64,000 nucleotides of DNA, from positions 432,011,921 through 432,075,920 of the forward strand of contig CM060900.1 in the NCBI GenBank assembly GCA_030762935.1, in the 5' to 3' direction. Below, piece by piece: positions 48,648 to 60,591 of this stretch. The notes beneath the pieces were generated by a model, which made no database searches, was not told where the DNA came from, and saw only the letters and a list, made by a program, of their open reading frames with translations. This DNA comes from Hymenopus coronatus. Lineage: Eukaryota; Arthropoda; Insecta; Mantodea; Hymenopodidae. Numbering within the stretch: position 1 is the first letter of the stretch; the number at the start of each line of letters is the position of its first letter. Both the position numbers and the translations under genes were made by a program.

Positions 48648-49103
48648 TCAGAAACAACACACCATCATAAATATGTGACAACCTGTAAAGAACAAAAAAG
48701 GAGAGATCAAGACAAAAAAAAAAAAAATTCTGTAGAAATACAAAGGAACATAGGAGGCCCCAAAAATTGAGTACAAGTAATTTTTGGAGGTATACAATTG
48801 CAGCAATCCTTTTACCCCTAGGACACTCATGAGCGGTTCCCCATAAAGGATGATTGCATTGAAATTACTGAGTATACAAAGTATTTGGAGGAGCTGGGGA
48901 AGTAGATATGTGAAGAGCTCCTCAGCCCCAAATGAAGTAGATGGAATATACCAGGAGCAAATTGTGAACAAAATATATGGTAAGATAGTACATAGGATCA
49001 CAGCCTGTAAATCCATATGAATCTGAACAGGAGTGCAATACAAGTCCCTATACACTAAAATACAGATCCTACCATAGATATGATGACAAGCAGATACAAT
49101 CAT
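48648..49103 (-). pseudogene. LINE AP-endonuclease domain
   Basis: A 151-codon frame contains GRICILVYRDLYCTPVQIHM, DLQAVILCTILPYILFTICS, then WYIPSTSFGAEEL and ILSNFNAIILYGEP. The last corresponds to the 'LGDFNAHNPLWG' catalytic motif with the Asp replaced by Ser. The domain is recognisable by this order but its active site is damaged. Confidence 0.85.
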
Positions 49104-49349
49104 ATCTTTACAAAGTCATATAGCAATGAAAATACAGGTGATCTTCAGGATGCAGTTTAGTCTCCAGAAGACATACACTCAAAGGCTGTTAATGAGAAGG
49201 CAAGAGGTCTAGCTCTTTCTTGTGACAAGGGCAACCCTAGATCCAGTACAAAATGCCCATAGAACAGAAATAAAAAAGAGATCTAAAAACTAACTCTGAG
49301 AAGTGCTTAAAAATTAAAGTCTGCCCCTGGATGTTCAAGCTTTTTCAAA

Positions 49350-49842
49350 GCACATTGCCATTAGTACTTAAGAACCTTAAATGCCAAGTTCTTCTTACTG
49401 GGGTTTGTCGGCAAAGGTGGTTTAGGAGGCTTCTTTTAAAAAGTATCAGTATTGCTGACAGAAGTAGACAACTTAGCAGCAGATTTAGGTGACTTCTTCT
49501 GGAACTGTGATTTGAGACCAGGCAATGTAGGAAAAACAATACTTAATGGGATGTTAGTATTAACTTGGGACTCACTCACCAGAGTACTGGTGGGTGACTC
49601 CTCATAAAGAGACTTAACAGCAGAAAGAAATGTTGGTGAAATGTCCAGATCCTTAGATGGAGTTTCAAATTTGAGCTGGCAGAGGTTGCAGAAGTCAAAT
49701 TGGTAGCAGATGTCTCAGAGACATCCAGACAGTCAAATCTCCCAAGATGGACAGACACAGGTAATGGGCAACAAACTGAAGTTTTGGCAGATGAAGCATT
49801 TGCGGGGGCTCAGTAGGTTCCATTTGTAGTGTAGAAGATACA
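49350..49842 (-). pseudogene. LINE ORF1, 3' part with zinc-knuckle remnant
   Basis: Immediately inside the left junction with the nested transposon, the minus strand reads SPRKCFICQNFSLLPITCVC. This matches the 'NP-x-RCFKCQ-x-x-GH' CCHC knuckle of LINE ORF1 gag-like proteins, with Gly and His lost. Farther left, a Ser/Pro/Lys-rich stretch in broken frames fits the hydrophilic C-terminus of ORF1. Confidence 0.7.
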
Positions 49843-49848
49843 CAATTG

Positions 49849-49878
49849 AGGAGGTGACGCGCAAACACGAACATGTCC
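49849..49878 (+). repeat. Left terminal inverted repeat
   Basis: Begins AGGAGGTGACGCGCAAACAC and ends CGAACATGTCC. It differs from the right TIR at three positions. A related block, GCAAACGTGAACATGTCC, recurs inside at about 50009-50026 in the same orientation. Confidence 0.92.
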
Positions 49879-50236
49879 AAAATTTAAAAAAAATGAGTTA
49901 CGATATGGAATGGTAATTAGAGGATAAGCGGAATGTATATACATCATGCTATTGAAGCAAACCCGAATATATTCCGTTATACAAGCCTGTGAAAATGCAT
50001 GGTTCAAAGCAAACGTGAACATGTCCGCGTATAAATTTCCAGCAAAGAAGAACTAGTCCATACAACCAATAGAAGACTGTGGTTTAAGTCACATGATTTG
50101 TCTTTCATTCAAGGCCAGATATTCCCGCGCAGAGCAGCTGGTATGATTATTGTCGCGCTTCTGTGTTCTCATGTAGTATTGTATTCTAATTATTTTGTAT
50201 TATATTATTGGGTCAGCTTTTTAGTTAGCGTGTGAA

Positions 50237-51878
50237 ATGAATGAAGAGCGTGTACTTGTGAAGACTGCAAACCAGGGTAGCAGAAAGAGGAAGAGGAATG
50301 AATCGCAACGTGAAAAGGATAAAGGGAAACGGTATGTTGCACCAAGAGGCTTTCATTCTTTTCATGCATGTTCACACCATAATAAACAGTTCTCTTGTCG
50401 GGAAATACACCCACGAGATGCACTGCACCTGAGGCAATTAATTTATAAAGTTCATGATAACGCAGCTCAAGAAATGATGGTTGCACGGATGATGTCGCTG
50501 AAAAATATTCAAAGAAAGCGACCTCGAAACAATGAAGGCGAAAGTAAACCTCGCAAATTCAATGTCAACTACACTCTTTTTGCACAAAATGGAAACATAG
50601 TATACCCAGTGTGCAAGAAATGTTTCATGCATATTACCCTAATTAAATCTACTAGGCTGAATAGTATAGCAAACAAGATAAAAGAAGGAAAAGCAATAAA
50701 GGAATATAGAGGTGCAGATCGCGTCAGTCATAAATCAGCAGTCAAGAAGAAAAGTGTTAAGACAATTTATAGGCAATCTGCATTGTACTGAAAGTCATTA
50801 CAACCAACAAAAATCACAGCAGCTATATCTGCACAGCGAATTAAGTATAAAGAAACTAAGTGCGCTGTACAACAGATCTGTGGCTAATGACAACAAAGTG
50901 TATACATCTATGTTCCGTAAAATATTCGTGAATGAATATAACATTGGATTTAGAAGTCCTGCTTCAGATATCTGCAGTTTCTGTGCAAGAATTGATGAGC
51001 AAATGAAGGTGGCTTCAAAAAAGGAAAAGATTCAGCTTATCACACAGAAAAGGGTCCACAAAAAAAAGGGCAAATGCCTTCTATGAACTTTTACGAGAAC
51101 AGAATGAACAGGCAGTGGCTTTCTGTTTTGATTTGCAACAGGTCCAGCCACTGCCAAAGAGTCCTGTACAAGAAGCATTTTACTCCAGGCAGATAAGTTT
51201 TTACAGATTTAAAGATAAAACTGTACTAAAGCTTTTCTGTGACGGGTGTGGAGCTCAAAACAAGAACACACACTCATGTATTTTCTTGGAATACATGATG
51301 GTCCGGTTGAACAAATACACCTCATTTTTCCAGTTCAAGGACACAGTTTCTTACCTGCTGACCGCGTTTTCAGTAGAGTGGAGAAACTTCTACGAGAAAA
51401 GCCAACAGTTGTAACAAAAGAGGAATATATTGAGGTCTATCAGTCAGTGAGTGAAGTAAGAAACCTTGGTGAAGATTGGAGAGTGATGGACATGAAATCG
51501 CTATCTAAAGGCCTACGAAATTTAGATCACATCAGTGAAATGAAAAAAATTTTCATTAAAAAATATCAAGCTATGGTAAACATGCATATTGATGCCGATG
51601 CAACTGCATTCTACAAGTCCCAGCAAGAGCTACCAGAGCGGAAATCTCTTCTGAAACGCGGATGGACCATGAAGAAACTCTTGTGCCAACCAATACCTGA
51701 AATTCCCCTCAGCCATCCAATCCCAAATGCTAAGAAGAAAGATGTTGATGGTTTATTGAAAACTATTTTTGGAGAAGACTGGAGAAATCACCAAGATTTA
51801 AGATGGTATGCATCCATCATTGACTCTATTCCCACATCGTGCAACACAGAGGCAGATGAAATTTCTTGTGATGTTTAG
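50237..51878 (+). pseudogene. Transposase-like gene of the DxCGxQNKN family, frameshifted
   Basis: Three reading frames join head to tail. Frame one runs from ATG 50237 to about 50760 and has a basic N-terminus and a VCKKC motif (Cys126, Cys129). Frame two (about 50712-51060) has GFRSPASDICSFCARIDEQ. Frame three (from about 51063, after an A-rich slippage site) has FCFDLQQVQPLPKSP and FCDGCGAQNKN at 51235-51267. The last frame carries GHSFLPADRVFSRVEKLL (51339 on) and continues to a TAG stop after 51878. This motif order matches a widespread family of uncharacterised arthropod proteins that I recall as DUF7869-like with an RNase H-type fold; that recollection was not checked. The invariant Asp before CGxQNKN fits a catalytic acid. 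The family usually has 60-odd residues between the LPK block and the DxCG block, nearly absent here, suggesting an internal deletion near 51205. The gene is inactive. Confidence 0.75.
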
Positions 51879-52410
51879 AAGATGATTGTGGTTTGTTTGT
51901 TTAAGTGTGTGAGCTTAAGAACCTTTCTAATAATAAACAATGTCATTGTTGATATCATTCCATTTTGGTCATGATGCTTTAATTTATGTAATTAAATGAT
52001 TCTAAAAAAAGCAAAATATCACAACTTTGTTAAAATTTCCAAATAAAGCCAAAAGTACCAATGTGACTTTATATTTTTTTAATGATATGATATATTCAAA
52101 TGTTATAGATACGTAATCTGATATACTATAAGACGCATTACTCAATAGCATGCAAGCCATTACAAAACAACAAGATATTTGACTTTCGAAATTGATTCAA
52201 AGGCGAACATGTCAAAATGGATCATGCAAACGAGAACATGTCCATATTTAAATGTACTTTTTAAAGGAACATTTTCAGTTTAGATTTATTTCACACACAT
52301 TAATTGGTTTTTGTATACAAAATAAAGGCGTTTGCCTATCAATATGTTGTTTCCAATAATATGTATAGTTGAGATACGTTTTATGTCGATTGTGAAAAAC
52401 TGTATTAATA

Positions 52411-52440
52411 GGACATGTTCGCCTTTGCGTGTCACCTCCT
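52411..52440 (-). repeat. Right terminal inverted repeat
   Basis: The reverse complement begins AGGAGGTGACACGCAAAGGC and ends CGAACATGTCC. Two further subterminal copies of the inner motif occur just inside, at about 52203-52214 (GGCGAACATGTC) and 52227-52244 (GCAAACGAGAACATGTCC). Both are in plus orientation, opposite to this TIR. Confidence 0.92.
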
Positions 52441-52446
52441 CAATTG

Positions 52447-52860
52447 GACCTTTCAGAGTCACCAGGAGCACTAATGCCTGGTTGGTATCTATAGTTAGAT
52501 CAGTGGATTGTTCAATGTTAAGGCAACAAACCTCTTCTTTCTCTACTATAGTATCTGTAAGTTATAAAGCATTGTCGGGAAAATTATTAGCACAAAAGTA
52601 CCACCCTCGGCTCATCATCGATTTGGCGGTGACTGTTACTGGTTTTGGCACATACAACTTCCACGGGTTATGGCAACTAATGCTTGTTACTTTTAATATG
52701 GAAACTAATTTTTTCACATCCATAAAGTTGTTGATTTGTGTAAGTTTACACATATAAGCTGTTATGGAAACAATTGCAGATATTTTTATTGTAATTAAAG
52801 ATAGTTTAATTAGCAACATTGTATCAGTATTTGCCTCATTTGCAGACCTATTATTATTAT
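52447..52860 (-). pseudogene. LINE ORF1, 5' part
   Basis: On the minus strand, KVTSISCHNPWKLYVPKPVT, AKSMMSRGWYFCANNFPDN, then a stop and LTIDTNQALVLLVTLKGPI run up to the junction with the nested element. The layout resembles the RRM-like part of LINE ORF1 proteins ('..V.PHKSLN.SRGV.FC.DL....ILTF..P'). It joins in frame to the zinc knuckle on the other side of the insertion. Confidence 0.75.
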
Positions 52861-53599
52861 ACTTTTTCAGAAAGGAATGTTTTTGGGTTGGTTAGTACCT
52901 CCAAGTAGGCATGGAACATACAAAATATAAGTGTTTATTTTCCCTGAGACCGCGGGCTTGAGTGAACCTTAAGTAGACAGGTCACACCATAACAAATTTT
53001 GTATCAGAACTGAGTTTTAGTGCCTTCTGTAAGGCCAATGACGCCACACTACCTAGGCCAGCAGGACACATATTATTGGGTGAAAACATGGAAGCATAAT
53101 GGGTCTATATTGACATGTGTAATTAATTTTGTAAGACCATGCAAAACACATCAGGTATTAAACTATGTGATTGGTTGGTAGGGAAGCTGTTAGACAAAGA
53201 GAAAAAAAGAACACACTGAAGTGAATACCTATTAAGGTACCATTTATTAATGTATATGTATCCTAACTCCTACTATCGTGTACAACATAAAGCAGTACAG
53301 TCTCTCATGTTTAGTTTCAGGAGTAATATGATATCCATCTTAAAACAATTGGGAAGTGGTTCTGTCCTAAAATATCATATATTAGTCTCCAATAAATGCT
53401 CTCAGGTAATTTATCTGGTTTTTTCATTTCTTGTGACTACCCCTGCATATGCTCTGTGAAAAATTCCAGAGCTCAGCACTGGAGTAGCTGGCAGCAAGGG
53501 TAGAGGACAACCACTTCTAAATGTTTAGCTATTTCACCTACCTTGTCTGTCACCAAGCTAACAGCACTAGAAGTAAATTCCATGGTATGACAGTCCACA
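52861..53599. other. No recognised gene
   Basis: Possible LINE 5' UTR at the left, then unassigned sequence. No protein or RNA signature is visible. Confidence 0.35.
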
Positions 53600-53824
53600 A
53601 GGGACCCGGGCCTACTGCCCGGTCACTGCAGTGCCCATCTCGACCCAAATGCATGATGAATGTGTACAGTACTCTGGAGGGTGAGCCTCAATTGGCCTCC
53701 CAATGACCCCATGAGGCTGGTTGTACCCGGACCAGGTGGGGGGAAAATTCCCATGCCAGTACTGGGAATCGAACCCAGGTCTCCTACTTGGCAAGCAGCT
53801 GCACTACCACCATGCTAAGGAGAT
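53600..53824 (-). mobile_element. SINE family 3 (tRNA-derived)
   Basis: The minus-strand head starts at about 53824: tagcatggtggtagtgcagc as A-box region, an anticodon-arm-like part, then the canonical B box GGGTTCGATTCCC (53764-53776 in reverse). A GC-rich body of about 150 bp follows (ctggtccgggtac, ctcatggggtcattgggagg, gggcactgcagtgac). It is unrelated to SINE families 1 and 2. The markedly higher G+C than the flanks suggests a young insertion. Confidence 0.85.
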
Positions 53825-56800
53825 GACCAATACTTAGAAGTGACCATGTTTATCACCTTACTGACTTATCATCATAATCATATGAATGCAGAAGAGAAAT
53901 AAACAACACCACATATAATTAATTGGAGCTACAAACTTGTTTAGCTCTGCTTTTCATAATATTATGTACTGCTTCATATTTAGCACAAGTGTCAGATTAT
54001 GTTACATTAATATCCTTTTAACTTCCCATAAGAGTAATTAAGGTACTTTATGTTATGGTATGTTTTGGTTTCACCCATATTGTGGGCTTATGTTTACATC
54101 AACTTTGTCTCTAAGAGCGGAGCCATAATAGACTAATATAGGACACGGTAAGGAGTGTTTTACTCAGTTCTGATGAAATCCTAAGGGCTACCATAGAAAC
54201 CATTCTACCCTTTGCACTTCTACTGTATGTGGCAATAGCTTCAAGATTATAGAAATTAATTTCCACTGTACTTTCCAGACCTTCTGATAAGTCAAATATT
54301 AGCATATAGTTACATTCAATTTTTCTGCTTATTAAAGTTCTTATACTGTCTATTTACTCACATATCACTTATCTGATCAGCAGCTTAACTTCATACACAA
54401 AGACTGGATTAGGTTTCTTTTTTCCAAAAGTATGAGAAAATCTTCTTTAAGGCATCTGACCATGAATCTTCTTGGTTTGGCATCTGAAATATAGAACGAT
54501 AACTGCAATTTTAAAATTTAACAAAAATTCCTAAAAAAAACTCATTTATCTTATCTAATCCATCTCAGTGTGAACCACATAGGCAATTCTGCATGATTCC
54601 AACTCTTTTTAGCATAGTTTTGGCTAATCGAATGTGCAGACATGTCGCTATGAACTGTTCTGATATACTAACATTAGTGGAAATGAGTATAATTTGGAAA
54701 AGGGTGTCACATAAACAAAAATGAAAGACAGAAGAGGGAACAATATGTAAGATCAATTATAATTAAGTAGTAGTCTTTTATTTTTGACAGATATTACTCA
54801 AAAGGGAATAAACAGTGTGGAACAATGCAGCCTAATTGTTAAATGCATTCAGCTAGCCTAGGCTCATATGCCTACCTGCAATCATAACAACAAATGATTG
54901 CAATGCAGTAACTTGACACAGAAGCATATAAGAAAATTTCAGGAATCATTATACAGCTGCAATTCTAAAATTAAACAAGAATGCATCATATATCTTACTG
55001 TTCAACTGAAATAGACTCCATGTGTACAGGGAAATTGTGATTATTTGCATCCCTCATGGCTATTTAGGAGATCATCAGAGGTATAGTGTTAATGGATGTG
55101 GGTGATGTATTACATGCCCCAGCAGTTTAGCATGGTTTAACATTTTTTACTCTATTAATCCTATTGATATAATTCATATTGAAAAGTAAGCTTTGAACAA
55201 CAATTCTTCCATTAAATGATGTTCAATTAACACGCTAGTCATGGAGAGAGATCAGGAACGAGTAGATGCATTTTCTTCATGGCACATGCCAGACTGGTCA
55301 AACGATGTGCACATGCAGTGGATGTAAATGCCAGAATACACCTTGCTTGATAAGGTTAAGGTGATTTAAAGTGAAGATTTTAATTGTTTTGTTTAACAGC
55401 GTAAGTTAATTTTATACTTTGAACTTCTTGTGAACTTACTAAATGATAAATATGCAGCATTTTGGATGGTAATTATGAGGGAACTTGTAAAAATATACCA
55501 AATATATACCAAGAAAATGAGAGCAGAATATGTTCATGGCTGAATTACATCTGCATACGGCACCACAAGGGAACACATTTAGACATAATGTTCTATTTTG
55601 TGTAAACCAAGTTACCAAATATGCAATCCAACTGTTGTGCAATCAACAAACTGAACATGAGATAAGTTTGAGTTTTACCATAAAAGGAAATATAATAAAG
55701 CATGAGTTGAAACATTCTCTAAATATAGCATTATAAAGGTCTGACACTTTAATCATAAAGCATGAAGCATAAAAGTGAACCATCATTCTGTGGGTGTAGG
55801 TGTATATTCTGCATATTCTTTTGTTGGACATTTATTTTTTTTTTCCAAAGGAAAAATTAGTTTGGGCTACAGATGGTAATTTTCAGTTAAATATATAAAA
55901 GAATAAATATTCCTGTAATCACATTCTTTTGAAAAAGAGCTAAAAAGTTGGTAAAAATTGCAGAATTTAATTTTATGCTGCATATAAACTATCAATTAAG
56001 CTAACCTTTAAATAACATAACAAATTATCGAGTAGACAAACACTGAAAAAACTGGTACATTTGATATGAGTAGCCTGTTTGGGGGGGGGGGGGAGTCAGA
56101 ACATTGGCTACATTGAGACTGCTGAATCACCTAAAAGAGGGAATTTCATATAACGAACTATGATGTGTGCCGCTGAAAGATGATGTAAAAACAAAAAAAA
56201 AACAAAAAACACTCCATTTCATTGTACTCTGCCTATAATACAGAACAATTTAATTTCCACATCAGCACAATGACAACTAACAAAATTAGAAAAAAGTCTT
56301 TGGAAACATATTTTGTTTCTCTGATAGAGTCACAATTGTCAAAATTACTTTCCACAATATGACAACGTAGGAAACTATCTTACACTTTTTCTCCTTAATG
56401 TTTTTAAACAATAGACATCAAAGTCATATCCTAGTCCATATACCACGCTATGCCACTGGAAATCCATTACGTGAGTGTAGCTTGCACACTGGCACCCACT
56501 GGAAATGAATGCTGTCATCAGTCCAGATTCACATGGGTTTTAAGAAAACCCAGTGGGAAACATGTTTTAGAGCTTCTCCACTAATGAAAGACACACAATT
56601 CGTATATAATCATATACTATAGGTGAAAGAGAAACTGAGCATAGAAATATGTAACTTATGTTTGATATAAAGGTTAACCAAACACCATATGCAGTTGAAT
56701 AAGTAAGAATAAAATGATTATGCTTGATAACAATTACCATTGTGTTTACAATGCTGATTTACATGGAATGTACTATTAGGTGTTCCTTACATTTTAAAGT

Positions 56801-58150
56801 AATTTATATACTACAGTACCAGGTTGAATGCAGCAGAAATGTTGTAGCTGCTGAATGCAGATGCAGAAGCTATAACATACCTACTGTTGCATTATGCACT
56901 TATATTAATATAAACAGACTCTTCCAAGACTTCTTTTCTGCAACAATGGGAAGTACCCAAGAAATTTTCTGCAGTGTATTCTAAAGGATAAAATTTAGAA
57001 TTCCGACATAGGTGGCCAGCTTCAATAAAAGCACAGACCTGTGATCTGGTTCTCCCTGGTATTTTTTCCTTTCTTTTCATTTGAGTCTTCATAACTAACA
57101 AATTTTAGGGTTGTGCCCTAAACTTAGGCCTGAAGGTTTCCTTCACAAATGCCCTATTCCATGAATAGTTTGGTCCATGTGACACGTTAAATACATACTA
57201 ACCTTACTGCTTAATTGTTTAAATATCTTCAGTCTTCAAATAGCTCTTTTACAATGGATTCTAAATGCCTTAGTTATATTGTGTCAACTTCTTTAATTGA
57301 TAGATGATTGGGGACAGATGCCAATGAATGCATAATCATTACAGCTTTTAATACAACATTTTATTTGTCGGAACCTCTTATAACACACCTATATCTCCTA
57401 GCTGAGTATGGCTTATTAAGTATACTGAAGTAAACTGTAATGTAGCTAACTGTCGCTTTTTCATCATAACAACTGGAAATATTACAAGTACATCCTGGTC
57501 GCATAAGAACTACAAGAAATTTTGAGGTGAATGTATTTTTGTAATGGAAAAACACTGAAATTCTTTGACTAACACTGTGAAGACTTACACAGAGCACATT
57601 GATATGATCTGGGATACAGATGGATTTTCATAATGCATTTAAAGACCATATGACATAGTATTTACAATAATGGCTCGCTGTTGTCAGAAAATACAGTACT
57701 TTATTTTCTCGAAAATATAGTGGAGAGTATATTGATAGGTAGCAGATTCCATTGTTTTATGCTTACTAAAAATAACCTCAAGAGCAGTAAACTAATATGG
57801 CATTTACATTTAATTAATAGTATCAGCAGCATATGTTCCTTATTAAGAGACTTATTTACAGAGGCTATAAATGATTATAAGATAGCTTTACAACAGCGTG
57901 TGTGTGTGTGTCATTATGAGTTAAACAAGAATTAGCAATTTCATCTGGACTTTGTCTAAATTTTGTAGAGAAAAAAAACAATATATTCACACCATTGCTG
58001 CTAATTATGAGCACAATATTTGACTTTTGTATTGGAAACTACTGAATGCGGAGGTATTCATTGCAGTTTTTGTATGTCAACCATCTGATCTTGATGTCTC
58101 TGTTTTTGGTTCTCCTCTCATTGTTTCTGCTAATGCAATCAATTTGGTTT
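53825..58150. other. No recognised gene, AT-rich; includes a 15-bp G run
   Basis: No supported exon, RNA gene or transposon protein in about 4.3 kb. A poly(G) run of about 15 lies at 56080-56094 and a short (GT)n at 57897-57911. Open frames are AT-driven. Confidence 0.4.
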
Positions 58151-58164
58151 ATATACAAAATCCA

Positions 58165-58275
58165 TCCATCCGTCCGTTCATCCCTCCCTCCCACCCCCCC
58201 CCCTTACCCCATCCATCCGTCCATCCATCCCTCCACTCACCCACCCATCTATCCACCCACCCACCCATACATATA
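58165..58275. repeat. CCATCC/CCACCC-type simple repeat
   Basis: C-rich tandem CCATC, CCGTC and CCACC units with a run of C at about 58194-58203. It gives Pro/His/Ser-rich apparent frames that are not genes. Confidence 0.93.
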
Positions 58276-58355
58276 GCTGCAGCACAGCCAAATACTATTG
58301 TGGGTGTTCACCTATAAAGTATAGCTGTGAATTTTCTTAGAGGACTTTGGTTTAC

Positions 58356-58419
58356 CATAAGATGTAATCCTGTTTTTCTTTTTCTTTGTTACTTTCTTCC
58401 CAGCAAGCCGAGCTTTCCT
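58356..58419 (-). CDS. Candidate exon 2 of a minus-strand gene (basic segment)
   Basis: On the minus strand, a tatttatttcag acceptor precedes a 64-bp segment reading RKARLAGKKVTKKKKNRITS-Y in phase 0. It ends at a TATG/gtaaac donor. It is strongly basic, like a nuclear-localisation or nucleic-acid-binding stretch. Phase 0 is compatible with the candidate exon at 60592-60705, about 2.2 kb upstream on the same strand. No family is recognised. A short exon like this can arise by chance. Confidence 0.35.
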
Positions 58420-60591
58420 CTGAAATAAATACTATCTACTATTCAGAAAAAAGGGACAAATTGAAGCCAGAAGGATAGTTTCTCTATTTGAGGTACATCC
58501 AACCACATCCAGTTTGTTCTGCCTCTTGTATAACTTTCCTCTATAACCCAATAAGGAGCATGTACAATACATTTTTGTTTAAGTGAATGTTTGCTACAGC
58601 ACACCAACTGGCAAAACTAAATGGCAGTATGCAGTCAAAAGCATTTCACAGGAAGGTTTTACAACAAACTAACACATGATATGTGTATTATTTCTGCTAG
58701 TTCAGGTGTGTCAGAAAACTTTTCTGTTTATTTTGCACGATAATCCTGAAACCTGGAGTATAAAAGAAAATGTATACTCCAATAATAGGCTATATTTTAA
58801 AGTAATTGCATCACACAATATTGTGAAACTTCTTATTGTTTCCAAAATACGAATAAATTGCAATATCTTGTTTATTATTATTATCATCATCATCATCATC
58901 ATCATCATCACCATCATCATCACCATCATCATCACCACCACTATCATCATGATGTTTATGTGTATGTGCACTCTAAAAGACCATTGATTGAACTAACATA
59001 ACATTAAACAGGGTAAAATTATTGAATCCCTTATTATAAGTAGATAATTAGTTCACATTATAACAGATCTTATTTTAAGTGCCAATACAGTTGTAGACAG
59101 CTCCTAATGTGCACTGGAAATCTGGATTAAAAAGGAGAAGAGACTGAGCTATCTTAGCATTAAAAACATATCTAAGCAGAACTAGGAAGAAAACCAAATC
59201 ATAGTTGGGTAAAGATAAGTAGAGGGAAAGAGGCGAAGATATAGGCTGTGTGAATTAGAGGGAGAGATGAAAGAACAGAAGAAAGTGGAAAAAGATGATC
59301 CAGAATGAGAGAGAAAGAGAAAGGTTACCCATATTTAAAGCAATAACATGAGCAGAGCTGCAGTTTCTATTAACTTCTGCTATGGAATATTATCTTTAAA
59401 GAAATTAAAAACTAATTTGCAAATTGTTACATAGCTAAAATTGTGTTTAACATTTTGGTATTCCTAGGACAGCATTAAATTCTTTTATTTAGATAACCAT
59501 TAAATATAGCCTTGAAATCCATGGATTTTAGACTGAAACTTCTTTCAACTTATACAACATGCATTATTTTCTTTTGTAAATAAAAAGCTTTCATGAAACA
59601 TATTGCCGTATTACAGAGAATTGCCTGTCCTCTTTATGGCCAGTCCTGTTCCTCCTTCATATTCCCTCCTCTCCGAGTGGTGACTAATGAGTTGATTTGA
59701 CAAGTTTGTGCTCTACAGAGGATGATAGGCTGCATTTTACAGCATTAAAGTGTGTAGGTGCTGTTATAATGCCAAAATTTTCATATGCTTTAGCACACAG
59801 AATCTTTATATCTGATTTGTATGTGATGACAAACTCTTATAGCAAAGTGAAACAATGATTTATGAACTTGTTTCCTTCTGTTGGTGCTCTTCACAGAGAA
59901 ACATTTTACAATTGTGTGATTAAAATTAGTGATAGGGTATCCATTCTTGACAATAAACTGAAAATAAACTGCCTTGTGCTTACAGAGGAAAGACTCAATG
60001 ACATGGGACAAAAAGCACAACAGAGACCAAAAGGAATATTTGAGAATAGTTACACAGTAATCCAGAATTTTTCAAACTTCAGCCTAGAAAGTCATTTAAC
60101 TTAAAAAATTAAACCCCTGTAGCTCCCAAATTGTCCTTATGATAATGTGAGTAAAGTTAGCTTCTGGAATTGGTGTTGAATAATGCTAATGATTAATCTA
60201 TTAACCCACATTTCTTTCTTTCCCAGACTAAGCATGGTTTTATTTACATGACCATAGAAATTAATGACTGCCAATGCAAATGTGTGAGACATCTAGAAGA
60301 ACAAAAATATCCCTTACATCATCTTCTATAATGAATATACATATTCGTTATTGTAGTTACAATTTTATGAGAACTCAAGGGCATGAAATTAAGGAGCTAT
60401 GTATAACCAATTCCACCAGCAAATAATGTGCTTCCTGGTGGCAAGGAAATTCTCTCTATTTTGGCCATGCATCCGAGCAAAGGCTCTGTATTTCTTAGCC
60501 AAGAATTATGTACATGCTTCAGTCTGCAGTCAGCTACTATAAACACACTGCAAGTTTACTAGACCTCAGTCAATGCTGAATGCACACTTAC
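58420..60591. other. No recognised gene; ATC/ATT simple repeat at 58874-58950
   Basis: Contains an ATC-type microsatellite (58874-58950) and a purine-rich stretch around 59215-59325. No coding or RNA signal is otherwise seen. If the minus-strand exon pair is real, this is its intron. Confidence 0.45.

Larger units (their letters stand above)
49849..52440 (+). mobile_element. DNA transposon with 30-bp TIRs and CAATTG target duplication
   Basis: The left end begins AGGAGGTGAC and closes its terminal repeat with GAACATGTCC at 49878. The right end (52411-52440) is its inverted complement, matching 27 of 30 positions. CAATTG flanks both sides (49843-49848 and 52441-52446). Because CAATTG is palindromic, the exact TSD could be 4 to 6 bp. 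The element is 2592 bp, inserted in ORF1 of the LINE. The joined flanks restore one LINE frame. It encodes one plus-strand transposase-like gene and carries extra subterminal copies of the inner TIR motif. Confidence 0.9.
45760..52860 (-). mobile_element. Near-full-length LINE (APE endonuclease, RT, RNase H), decayed, split by a DNA transposon
   Basis: Minus-strand domains occur in canonical order over about 4.5 kb once the nested 2.6-kb element is removed. They are ORF1 (52860 to about 49350), endonuclease (about 49103-48648), reverse transcriptase (about 47800-46840), RNase H (about 46599-46246) and a C-terminal zinc-binding-like segment (46021-45809). The presence of RNase H after RT places it nearer the I group than Jockey sensu stricto. 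Stops and frameshifts occur in every domain, so it is inactive. Exact 5' and 3' ends are not resolved. Confidence 0.88.

Noticed and set aside
48582..48770. Plus-strand frames inside the large LINE
   Set aside because: They are antisense shadows of the minus-strand LINE domains.
53764..53824. Possible tRNA gene with perfect B box
   Set aside because: It continues into a SINE body with no tRNA 3' end, and stem pairing is poor.
58027..58317. Pro/His/Ser-rich frames over the CCATCC repeat
   Set aside because: They are simple-repeat translation without coding context.
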